DNA of 10,602 nucleotides. Origin: JBJXDT01 sp046153505. Lineage in GTDB: Bacteria; Pseudomonadota; Gammaproteobacteria; Burkholderiales; Methylophilaceae. The notes below the pieces were generated by a model. That model saw only the letters and a list, made by a program, of their open reading frames with translations. It had not been told where the DNA came from and did not search any database. This document shows positions 1 to 5,625 of this stretch, piece by piece. The position numbers were made by a program, and so were the translations under genes. Location: the NCBI GenBank assembly GCA_046153505.1, contig JBJXDT010000057.1, forward strand, positions 1 to 10,602, given 5' to 3'. Position 1 is the first letter of the stretch; every line of letters starts with the position of its first letter.

Positions 1-10
1 CTTTAAACAT

Positions 11-325
11 ATGCTAGAAATAAATGAAATGAACTTTGATGAGTTGCGTGCAAAGGCAGATATTGCCACGCGTTTGCTAAAAGTAATGGCAAATGCAGAT
101 CGTTTAATGTTGCTGTGCCAACTCTCGCAAGGTGAAAAATCAGTCAGTGAACTCGAGCAAGCTTTAGATATTCGGCAACCTACGCTTTCTCAGCAACTGA
201 CAGTTTTACGTGAAGCAGAATTAGTGGCTACGCGTCGCGAAGGAAAAAGTATTTATTATCGGGTATCAAGCAAATCAGCACTTGCTTTGATGCAAGCGCT
301 TAATCAAGAAATCTGTAAAACATAA
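11..325 (+). CDS. ArsR-family repressor, SqrR/BigR-like persulfide sensor
   Basis: A small winged-helix transcriptional repressor of 104 residues, a normal ArsR length. The recognition-helix region (about residues 49-75, RQPTLSQQLTVLREAELV) and the wing (TRREGKSIYYRV, about 76-87) are typical of the BigR/YgaV/SqrR branch. Two cysteines, C36 in helix 2 and C102 near the C-terminus, are 66 residues apart. This matches the spacing of the redox pair C41/C107 in Rhodobacter SqrR, which forms a tetrasulfide bridge with persulfides. No metal-binding CxC motif of ArsR/SmtB type is present. The following genes (sulfur transferase, TauE-type permease) match the known bigR operon of Xylella and Agrobacterium, so repression of this operon relieved by sulfide is inferred. 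An internal Met at base 29 is an alternative start. The promoter and any operator lie outside the window or in its first 10 bases. Confidence 0.88.
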   Translation: MLEINEMNFDELRAKADIATRLLKVMANADRLMLLCQLSQGEKSVSELEQALDIRQPTLSQQLTVLREAELVATRREGKSIYYRVSSKSALALMQALNQEICKT

Positions 326-337
326 AGGATAAACACC

Positions 338-808
338 ATGACCATACAAATTACCAAAATCACAGATGAGTTTAGTACTGCGCCGCAAATCAACGTAGAA
401 GATATCGCAGAAATAGCTCAACTCGGCTTTAAAACAATCATTAATAATCGCCCAGACGTAGAAGGCGGTGATGAACAACCCACGAGCGTGCAACTAAAAG
501 CAAAAGCTGAAGCGCTTGGGCTGGCCTATGTGCATATTCCAGTCGTTCCAAACAACATCTTGCCTCATCAAATTGAAGCGTTTGCATCGGCTTACAATTT
601 CGCTACAAAGCCTGTGTTAGGTTTTTGTAGAACGGGCAACCGTGCAGGCAATATGTTTAGACTTTCGCAATCTAATAGCGGACAGAAAAACACTGCGCCG
701 AAGGGCTTGGTTGCATGGTTTAAGAGTAAATGTTTAATTACCCGCGTTTGGCGTTGGTATAAAACTAAATACCCAATAATGAATGCAACAAGAAGCTGCT
801 GCAAATAA
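338..808 (+). CDS. DUF442 / TIGR01244-type sulfur transferase (Blh N-domain-like)
   Basis: A protein of 156 residues. Residues 1-112 match the DUF442 fold, a small rhodanese/phosphatase-like domain found as the N-terminal part of Blh in bigR operons. Supporting segments are the opening ITKITDEFSTAPQI, the FKTIINNRPD segment (about 31-40) and the active-site loop GFCRTGNRAGN with C97 and R102. Family knowledge suggests persulfide handling in sulfide detoxification. The metallo-beta-lactamase-like persulfide dioxygenase domain of full-length Blh is absent. The start ATG has a good AAAGGA site 8 bases upstream and lies 12 bases after the repressor gene, so the two are likely co-transcribed. The last 40 or so residues are an unusual Lys/Trp/Cys-rich extension (ITRVWRWYKTKYP, ending in CCK) that I do not recognise. 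It may be a lineage-specific tail or the product of an old frame change. Confidence 0.8.
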   Translation: MTIQITKITDEFSTAPQINVEDIAEIAQLGFKTIINNRPDVEGGDEQPTSVQLKAKAEALGLAYVHIPVVPNNILPHQIEAFASAYNFATKPVLGFCRTGNRAGNMFRLSQSNSGQKNTAPKGLVAWFKSKCLITRVWRWYKTKYPIMNATRSCCK

Positions 809-814
809 ACTTAA

Positions 815-1546
815 ATGCCTGAGCTTTCGCTTTTAATGATATTCATTGGCTTCTTATTGGGCGCAATCTCTGCGCTCACAGGCACTGGCGGCTCGATATT
901 TGCAATTCCACTATTAATGCTTGGCTTTAATATGACATTAAACCAAGCGGCACCGATTGCATTATTAGCCGTCGTATCGGCCTCAAGTATTGCGGTAATT
1001 CAAGGATTGCGTGCTGGTATGGTACGTTATAAAACAGCACTTTTGATGGCCGCATTTGGCATTGCGTTTGCGCCTTTGGGCGTTTGGCTGGCAAAGCAAA
1101 TACCAGCACAAATACTTAACTTATTTTTTGCGGTCATTTTAGTCTACGTAGCATTTCAGATGTGGCAGCAAAGCACCAAAACGCTGCTCGCTGATGAAAA
1201 CAAACTTACACCCCCTTGCATTATAAATCCTGCTACCTCCAAATTATTTTGGACTGCTTTATGCACAAGAAGACTTATTTTTACAGGCAGCATTGCAGGC
1301 ATGCTTTCTGGCTTATTGGGCGTGGGTGGTGGTTTTGTCATCGTGCCAAGCTTGCTCAAGGTCAGTAACTTTAATATGCAAACCATTATTGCAACTTCAC
1401 TTGCCGTTGTTGCACTGGTATCTACAACCACGGTCTTAACGCATGCTTTTAATGGTGATATACAGTGGAAAATTGCCTTACCGTTTATGATAGGCACGAT
1501 GTTAGGCATGGCGAGTTTTAGGTTAATTAGTTTTAAAATAACATAA
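815..1546 (+). CDS. TauE/SafE-family sulfite exporter-like permease, C-terminally truncated
   Basis: A polytopic inner-membrane protein of 243 residues. It has the internal duplication of TauE/SafE transporters: a glycine-rich motif in the first half (GAISALTGTGGS, residues 16-27) and its counterpart in the second (GMLSGLLGVGGG, 162-173), each followed by hydrophobic helices. Family members export sulfite, sulfoacetate or related sulfur anions. Next to an SqrR/BigR-like repressor and a DUF442 protein, export of sulfite made during sulfide detoxification is the natural inference. The start lies 6 bases after the preceding stop and has no clear Shine-Dalgarno site, which suggests translational coupling. 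The reading frame ends at a TAA (1544-1546), but the same frame continues for 23 codons that look like the missing last helix, so the gene may carry a nonsense mutation. Confidence 0.82.
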   Translation: MPELSLLMIFIGFLLGAISALTGTGGSIFAIPLLMLGFNMTLNQAAPIALLAVVSASSIAVIQGLRAGMVRYKTALLMAAFGIAFAPLGVWLAKQIPAQILNLFFAVILVYVAFQMWQQSTKTLLADENKLTPPCIINPATSKLFWTALCTRRLIFTGSIAGMLSGLLGVGGGFVIVPSLLKVSNFNMQTIIATSLAVVALVSTTTVLTHAFNGDIQWKIALPFMIGTMLGMASFRLISFKIT

Positions 1547-1618
1547 GTAATCAGCCAACGCAGTTTTGCATTGCTCGCATTATTTGCAGCTACATTAATA
1601 GCTGTTAGAACGCTTTAA
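1547..1618 (+). pseudogene. Detached in-frame C-terminal helix of the TauE/SafE permease
   Basis: The bases directly after the permease stop translate in the same frame to a 23-residue segment: VISQRSFA, then a hydrophobic stretch (LLALFAATLIAV), ending RTL and a TAA at 1616-1618. The pattern 'RL-x-x-K-I-x(5)-QRSFALLAL' is the usual join between the basic loop and the last helix in TauE/SafE proteins. If the TAA is counted as one residue, the spacing is kept without any gap. This supports a single-codon nonsense change rather than a natural end. The homology is judged by eye from family knowledge. Confidence 0.6.
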
Positions 1619-1630
1619 AACTAGCTTTGA

Positions 1631-1659
1631 AAATCAATGGGGTCAGACTCCATTGATTT
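1631..1659. repeat. Near-perfect 29-base palindrome, REP-like
   Basis: Arms AAATCAATGG (1631-1640) and CCATTGATTT (1650-1659) are exact inverted complements. The 9-base centre GGTCAGACT also nearly pairs with itself, with one G-T wobble. No T-run follows, so it is a poor intrinsic terminator. From memory, GGGGTCAGA-centred palindromes resemble REP-type elements scattered through betaproteobacterial genomes, some near REP-associated transposases. That link is inference. It sits between the interrupted permease and a decayed gene, where such elements commonly collect. Confidence 0.5.
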
Positions 1660-1759
1660 ATTACAAAACCCATCTTGCGTTTATTGCGCATAAATCCATT
1701 AAATCATCACACCAAATTCACCGAGAGAAATTGACTAGCCTGCAACAAAGGAGGCCTTG

Positions 1760-2008
1760 ATGGAACAGATTCACGCTGTGGATGCGAATGGATTATGGAT
1801 AAAAGAGGTAGATGTCTTTGCGGTTGCCTATCGTGCGAGCGGATTTGAAAAGCTGGCTAAAATTTGGGCTAGCCGCACGTTAAAACCACTGCTAAGTCGC
1901 GCATATCCTTGGTTGGCAGATAACAGGCATTGGCTAAGTAAAACTCCTGCGCCTCATTTATTGAATCAATTTTTAAGATTTAGTGCAAAGCGCAAATATG
2001 CAAGATAA
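1760..2008 (+). pseudogene. 5'-truncated remnant of a DCC-family (DUF393) thiol-disulfide oxidoreductase-like protein
   Basis: The 82-residue product matches the C-terminal half of DCC/DUF393 proteins: LMEQIHAVDANGLWIKEVD, then FAVAYRASG, the 'RTLKPLLSRAYPWLADNRHWLS' type of segment split around LLSRAYPWLADNRHWLS, and a basic end. The N-terminal part with the DGxCxxC motif that names the family is missing. Family-like sequence (PATKEAL) extends upstream in frame to a TAG at 1736-1738, which indicates a cut-down gene rather than a natural short one. An AGGAGG-like run at 1749-1754 sits 5 bases before the ATG, so a short peptide could still be made. TTG at 1757 is an alternative start. Without the cysteine motif, oxidoreductase activity is unlikely. 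Confidence 0.6.
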
Positions 2009-2021
2009 TTACTTTACAGCA

Positions 2022-2468
2022 CTAACCTTTTGCAGCTGCAAATAAGCGCACGAGCTCTAGTTGATTTCGGTTAGAAGCTGCTTTGAACTTGGTTTTGAGC
2101 ATAGCTTCAGCTTCATCACGATTACCCAGAATATGCTGTGTTAGCACATCACCAGCCATCAAGTGTAAATTTGCATGCGCAGCTCTCAGAGTCTCATACT
2201 CTGGCATGCCACCATATAAAGCCTTACCCTTGCCATAAAGCCATTTTCCTAGCGTGCAGTAGCAGTCACCTGATGCAATGACCACATCCAGATCTTCACA
2301 ATCCTCTGTTTCCAACAGATTCTGCAATTTACTTTTCCAAGAGCCATGGGCATCCATTTCTTTTCTTAGATCCAAGCCCGCAAGAATGCCTACTGCATTT
2401 TTCGCAACCTCCAAGCTCTCCTTGGTAGGTCCAACTGAGTTTTTACTAAAAATATCAAGTACACCCAT
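2022..2468 (-). CDS. Stand-alone CZB (chemoreceptor zinc-binding) domain protein
   Basis: A cytoplasmic protein of 148 residues with no membrane segment. It shows the four zinc ligands of the CZB fold: H41 (in AHGSWK), C71 (in CTLGKW), and H98 and H102 (in HANLH). CZB domains usually sit at the end of chemoreceptors or diguanylate cyclases and sense zinc or cytosolic oxidants such as HOCl through the zinc-bound Cys. Here the domain is alone, with a short N-terminal lead (MGVLDIFSKN). I chose the ATG at 2466-2468 because an AAGG site lies 8 bases upstream of it. A TTG at 2525 would add 19 residues that do not look family-like. It points away from tyrA and converges on the DCC remnant with a 13-base gap. 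Its signalling partner is not in the window. Confidence 0.8.
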   Translation of the reverse strand: MGVLDIFSKNSVGPTKESLEVAKNAVGILAGLDLRKEMDAHGSWKSKLQNLLETEDCEDLDVVIASGDCYCTLGKWLYGKGKALYGGMPEYETLRAAHANLHLMAGDVLTQHILGNRDEAEAMLKTKFKAASNRNQLELVRLFAAAKG

Positions 2469-2556
2469 ACAACTAGCCTTTTCATGAAGTCTATTTATAA
2501 CAATACTAAGCAGTTTGCATGCCAACTTGAATTTACAAAATTATCTCATTAAATCA

Positions 2557-2570
2557 TATATTTAAATATA
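2557..2570. repeat. Perfect AT-only palindrome in the CZB-tyrA gap
   Basis: TATATTTAAATATA is a 14-base perfect palindrome within the 229-base divergent gap between the CZB gene and tyrA. It could be a protein-binding site or part of the minus-strand promoter. In such AT-rich DNA it could also be chance, and no second copy was seen. Apart from this and the tyrA promoter, the gap holds nothing I can name. Confidence 0.25.
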
Positions 2571-2659
2571 AATTGCATAATACTTTAAGGTATAAATATG
2601 TGCCCTTTCCAACACACATGTAGAAAAATTCGACATTGATGATGAGTGAATTGTCGCCA

Positions 2660-2668
2660 TGTTATAAT
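2660..2668 (+). promoter_or_regulatory. Extended -10 promoter for tyrA-aroA-cmk
   Basis: TGTTATAAT is an extended -10 element (TGnTATAAT) with a perfect TATAAT at 2663-2668, placing the transcription start near 2675, about 23 bases before the tyrA start codon. No good -35 lies at the normal distance (TTGATG at 2636 is 21 bases upstream), which suits an extended -10 promoter. The element sits inside a small inverted repeat, GCCAT (2656-2660) and ATGGC (2667-2671), that could let a regulator overlap the -10, though this may be chance. Confidence 0.6.
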
Positions 2669-2697
2669 GGCTTAGATAAAATTAAGACGTAATTCCC

Positions 2698-3558
2698 GTG
2701 AAAAAAATAGTAATCTTTGGTGTGGGTCTCATTGGCGGCTCTGTTGCTTTAGCTTTGAAAAAAGCAGGCTTTGCTGCGCACATCGTTGGCGTTGGCCGCA
2801 GCGCCGAAAGTTTAAATCAGGCGCTTAAACTTGGTGTGATTGATGCGCTAGAAACCAATATCCATGAGGCTTGCAGCGACGCAGATTTAATTTTAATCGC
2901 TGCTCCCGTTGCACAAACTGCTAAAATTTTAGAAAGCATTAAACCGCATTTAGGCAAAGACACGGTGATTACCGACGCAGGTAGCACAAAAGGTGATGTA
3001 TTAGCTGTTGCAAAAACGATTTTAGGCAAGCAATTTAGCCAATTTGTCGGTGGCCACCCAATTGCTGGCGCAGAGAAATCGGGCGTTTCTGCAGCTAAAA
3101 GTGACTTATTTATTGGCAAAAATGTGGTGTTAACGCCAACGCATGAAACCAATATCCATGCGGCTCGCAGAGCCAGTGAGTTATGGCAAGCATGTGGCGC
3201 GAAAGTTAGTGAAATGCCCGCCGAAATGCACGATGAGATTTTCGCTGCTGTAAGCCATTTGCCTCATTTACTGGCATTTGCACTAGTAGACGACATCGCC
3301 TCACGCGCCAATGCAGAACAGCTTTTTAGCTTTGCTGCAAGCGGTTTTCGTGATTTCACACGCATTGCAGGCAGCTCACCCGAAATGTGGCGGGATATTT
3401 CTTTAGCCAATAAAACTGCATTAATTCAAGAAGTTAACGTCTATCAAGCGCAATTGGCGAAACTCAAAACACTACTAGAAAATGCTGATGACGTGGGTTT
3501 GCAAGCGCTGTTTGAACACGCCAGCCAAGCGCGTAACGACTGGGGGAAAACGCAATAA
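2698..3558 (+). CDS. tyrA: Prephenate dehydrogenase
   Basis: Oxidative decarboxylation of prephenate to 4-hydroxyphenylpyruvate with NAD(P)+, the committed step to tyrosine; cytoplasmic. The 286-residue protein has the N-terminal Rossmann motif GVGLIGGS (residues 8-15), the DAGSTKGD turn (93-100), the catalytic-His segment GGHPIAGAEKSG (H120) and the SHLPH segment (S186-H190). The helical C-terminal dimerisation domain includes GFRDFTRIAGSSPEMWRDI. There is no fused chorismate mutase and no ACT domain, so tyrosine feedback through an ACT domain is not expected. The start is a GTG with no clear Shine-Dalgarno site. The gene ends directly against the aroA start. pheA and hisC, often upstream in the proteobacterial supraoperon, are not here. 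Confidence 0.95.
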   Translation: MKKIVIFGVGLIGGSVALALKKAGFAAHIVGVGRSAESLNQALKLGVIDALETNIHEACSDADLILIAAPVAQTAKILESIKPHLGKDTVITDAGSTKGDVLAVAKTILGKQFSQFVGGHPIAGAEKSGVSAAKSDLFIGKNVVLTPTHETNIHAARRASELWQACGAKVSEMPAEMHDEIFAAVSHLPHLLAFALVDDIASRANAEQLFSFAASGFRDFTRIAGSSPEMWRDISLANKTALIQEVNVYQAQLAKLKTLLENADDVGLQALFEHASQARNDWGKTQ

Positions 3559-4842
3559 ATGGAACAGCTACATCTACCCGCCGCCAGCCGCGCCAAAGGC
3601 GCTGTGAAGCTCCCAGGCAGCAAAAGCATTTCAAACCGCACTTTATTGCTTGCCGCGCTGGCAAATGGCACTACAGAAATTCGTGACCTTTTAGTTTCTG
3701 ATGACACCTCGCGCATGTTGGATGCGCTGGAAAAATTAGGCGTAAAACTTGAAAAATTGAGCGAAACCGATTGGAAAGTGACAGGCGGTGATGGCAACTT
3801 CCCAAATAAAAATGCCGAACTTTTTCTAGGCAACGCAGGTACCGCTTTCCGCCCTCTCACTGCCGCGCTCGCCTTATCTGGCGGACATTACACTCTCTCC
3901 GGTGTACAGCGCATGCACGAGCGTCCAATTGGTGATTTAGTGGATGCGTTACGCCAAATTGGTGCAAATATTGAATATTTAGAAAACGAAGGTTACCCAC
4001 CGCTCAAAATCTCACCTGCAAAAATTGATGTGAGTAAACCGATTAAAATCCGTGGTGACGTATCTAGCCAATTTTTAACAGCACTTTTAATGGCATTACC
4101 GCTGACCAAACAACAAGCTACGATTGAAGTAGTTGGCGAATTAATCTCAAAACCTTATATCGAAATTACGCTGAATTTAATGGCGAAATTTGGCGTAGAG
4201 GTTCAACGCGAAAGCTGGCAAAAATTTACCATTCCTGCTAGCAATTCCTATCAAAACCTTGACCGATATTACGTAGAAGGCGATGCCTCATCAGCCTCAT
4301 ATTTCTTTGCTGCAGGAGTAATTGGCAATGGGCCAGTTAGAGTGGAAGGCGTCAATAGAGATAGTATTCAGGGCGATATAAACTTTACTGGCGTGCTTGG
4401 GAGGATGGGATCGCCAGTTAGCTGGGGCGACCACCATATCATATCTAAAAAAGCTGAACCTATTAAAGCTTTAGACCTAGACTGCAATCATATTCCCGAT
4501 GCTGCGATGACACTGGCAATCCTAGCTTTATTTGCTGATGACACAACAACGTTGCGTAACATCGCTAGTTGGCGTGTAAAAGAAACAGACCGCATTTCCG
4601 CAATGGCGACCGAATTACGCAAAGTAGGCGCGATTGTGGAAGAAGGCGCGGATTACATCAAAATTACCCCACCTGCCCAACTCACCCCCAATGCGGTAAT
4701 TGATACCTACGACGACCACCGCATGGCGATGTGTTTTTCGCTGGTGAGCTTAGGTGGCGTGCCCATCACCATTAATGACCCAAAATGCGTCGCAAAAACC
4801 TTCCCGAATTATTTTGAAGAGTTCGCCAAAATTGTTAGCTAG
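3559..4842 (+). CDS. aroA: 3-phosphoshikimate 1-carboxyvinyltransferase (EPSP synthase)
   Basis: Transfers the enolpyruvyl group of PEP to shikimate-3-phosphate in the shikimate pathway. The 427-residue protein is of normal class I length. Signatures in order: LPGSKSISNRTLLLAALA (about 18-35), the PEP/glyphosate loop LGNAGTAFRPL (90-100) with the usual Gly, Thr and Pro intact, QRMHERPIGDLVDALRQIGA (117 onward), GDVSSQFLTALLMALPL, EGDASSASYF, the catalytic-Asp segment HIPDAAMT, the RVKETDRISAM segment and YDDHRMAM near the end. The intact loop predicts a glyphosate-sensitive enzyme. Its ATG follows the tyrA TAA with no spacer (TAAATG), so translation is coupled to tyrA, and its end overlaps cmk. 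Confidence 0.97.
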   Translation: MEQLHLPAASRAKGAVKLPGSKSISNRTLLLAALANGTTEIRDLLVSDDTSRMLDALEKLGVKLEKLSETDWKVTGGDGNFPNKNAELFLGNAGTAFRPLTAALALSGGHYTLSGVQRMHERPIGDLVDALRQIGANIEYLENEGYPPLKISPAKIDVSKPIKIRGDVSSQFLTALLMALPLTKQQATIEVVGELISKPYIEITLNLMAKFGVEVQRESWQKFTIPASNSYQNLDRYYVEGDASSASYFFAAGVIGNGPVRVEGVNRDSIQGDINFTGVLGRMGSPVSWGDHHIISKKAEPIKALDLDCNHIPDAAMTLAILALFADDTTTLRNIASWRVKETDRISAMATELRKVGAIVEEGADYIKITPPAQLTPNAVIDTYDDHRMAMCFSLVSLGGVPITINDPKCVAKTFPNYFEEFAKIVS

Positions 4843-5491
4843 TGTACCTGTTATTGCTATAGACGGCCCTTCCGCCAGCGGAAAAGGTACTGTGGCGGAA
4901 AAAGTAGCCGAGGCGCTGAGCTTTAATTATTTGGATTCTGGTGCGCTCTATCGGATTGTAGCGTTTGCCGCGCATAAAAAAAATATTGTTTGGCACAATG
5001 CCGAAGCGCTTGGCGCTCTAGCAAAATCACTTAATATTGCGTTTAAACATGGTGACATTTTTCTTGAAGGCGACCGTATTACCGAAGCAGTTCGCTCGGA
5101 GGAAATGAGCCGTGGCGCATCAGAAGTCGCGGTGCATCCGCATGTGCGTAGCGCATTGCTCGATTTACAACACAGCTTTCGGCAAGCGCCGGGACTTGTG
5201 GCAGACGGCCGTGACATGGCCAGCGTGGTATTTACTGATGCAAAACTGAAAATTTTTCTTACCGCAAGTGTTGAAGTGCGCACCGAGCGACGCTTCAAAC
5301 AGCTTATCAATAAAGGATTTTCAGCCGATTACGCACAAATTTTAGTTGATTTACAACAACGCGATTTACGAGACAGCCAACGCGCTAGCTCCCCTTTATT
5401 TCATGCGCCTGACGCTCTTTTGCTGGATACAACACAACTTACAATCGACCAAGCTGTGCAATTTGTGCTGAATGTCTATAAAAATATTTGA
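4832..5491 (+). CDS. cmk: Cytidylate kinase
   Basis: Phosphorylates CMP and dCMP to the diphosphates using ATP; cytoplasmic. The P-loop GPSASGKGT (about 12-20), LDSGALYR, the VADGRDMASVVF segment, RRFKQLINKG and the lid RDLRDSQRASSPL are all present. The open frame reaches back to 4754 inside aroA, but Cmk proteins begin only a few residues before PVIAIDGPSASGKG. I therefore place the start at TTG 4832, giving 219 residues and an 11-base overlap with aroA. No ATG or GTG occurs in frame near there. A GAAGAG run about 10 bases upstream may serve as ribosome-binding site. The aroA-cmk-rpsA order is the classical one. Confidence 0.92.
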   Translation: MLASVPVIAIDGPSASGKGTVAEKVAEALSFNYLDSGALYRIVAFAAHKKNIVWHNAEALGALAKSLNIAFKHGDIFLEGDRITEAVRSEEMSRGASEVAVHPHVRSALLDLQHSFRQAPGLVADGRDMASVVFTDAKLKIFLTASVEVRTERRFKQLINKGFSADYAQILVDLQQRDLRDSQRASSPLFHAPDALLLDTTQLTIDQAVQFVLNVYKNI

Positions 5492-5509
5492 TAATATTCA
5501 TTTAAGTCA

Positions 5510-5538
5510 TTGAACATAAGCTATTTTTTGTGTAATAT
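5510..5538 (+). promoter_or_regulatory. Sigma70-type promoter for rpsA
   Basis: TTGAAC (5510-5515) and TAATAT (5533-5538) are separated by exactly 17 bases, a near-consensus pair. Transcription would start near 5545 and give a leader of about 80 bases before the rpsA ATG. A dedicated strong promoter between cmk and rpsA is expected because S1 is needed in far larger amounts than Cmk. Confidence 0.65.
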
Positions 5539-5549
5539 GCACGGTTCGT

Positions 5550-5578
5550 GTTGAGTTTCTATAAGAACTCAACTTTTT
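5550..5578 (+). terminator. Hairpin plus T-run in the rpsA leader (terminator or attenuator)
   Basis: GTTGAGTT (5550-5557) pairs with AACTCAAC (5566-5573) around an 8-base loop, followed at once by five Ts. It has the shape of a modest intrinsic terminator with an AT-rich stem. Its position, a few bases after the predicted rpsA transcription start, means it could trim read-through from cmk, act as an early attenuator, or simply protect the 5' end of the rpsA mRNA. Confidence 0.45.
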
Positions 5579-5587
5579 ATTAATTTG

Positions 5588-5625
5588 CCCGCTGCTAGGC
5601 GGGATTATTTGGATACACTTTTTTA
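5588..5625 (+). promoter_or_regulatory. Structured rpsA leader lacking a Shine-Dalgarno site
   Basis: CCCGC (5588-5592) pairs with GCGGG (5599-5603) around a 6-base loop. After it come two GGA triplets and a T-rich run directly before the ATG. No AGGAG-like site lies within 4-11 bases of the start; the nearest GGA is 12 bases away. In E. coli the rpsA leader is likewise a set of hairpins without a canonical Shine-Dalgarno site, used for autogenous control by S1. A similar mode is inferred here from architecture only. Confidence 0.45.

Noticed and set aside
781..835. Possible frameshift at the end of the DUF442 gene (MQQEAAANKLK in another frame)
   Set aside because: The alternative frame is only 17 codons long with no link to the family's known C-terminus, so I cannot support a frameshift.
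1631..1659. Palindrome as terminator of the sulfur operon
   Set aside because: No T-run follows the stem on either strand, so it does not fit an intrinsic terminator; listed as a REP-like repeat instead.
1669..1690. PSCVYCA translation upstream of the DCC remnant, in the same frame, resembling a CxxC motif
   Set aside because: It is followed by stops, is only about 25 codons upstream instead of the 60 or more expected, and lacks the DG that precedes the family's Cys motif.
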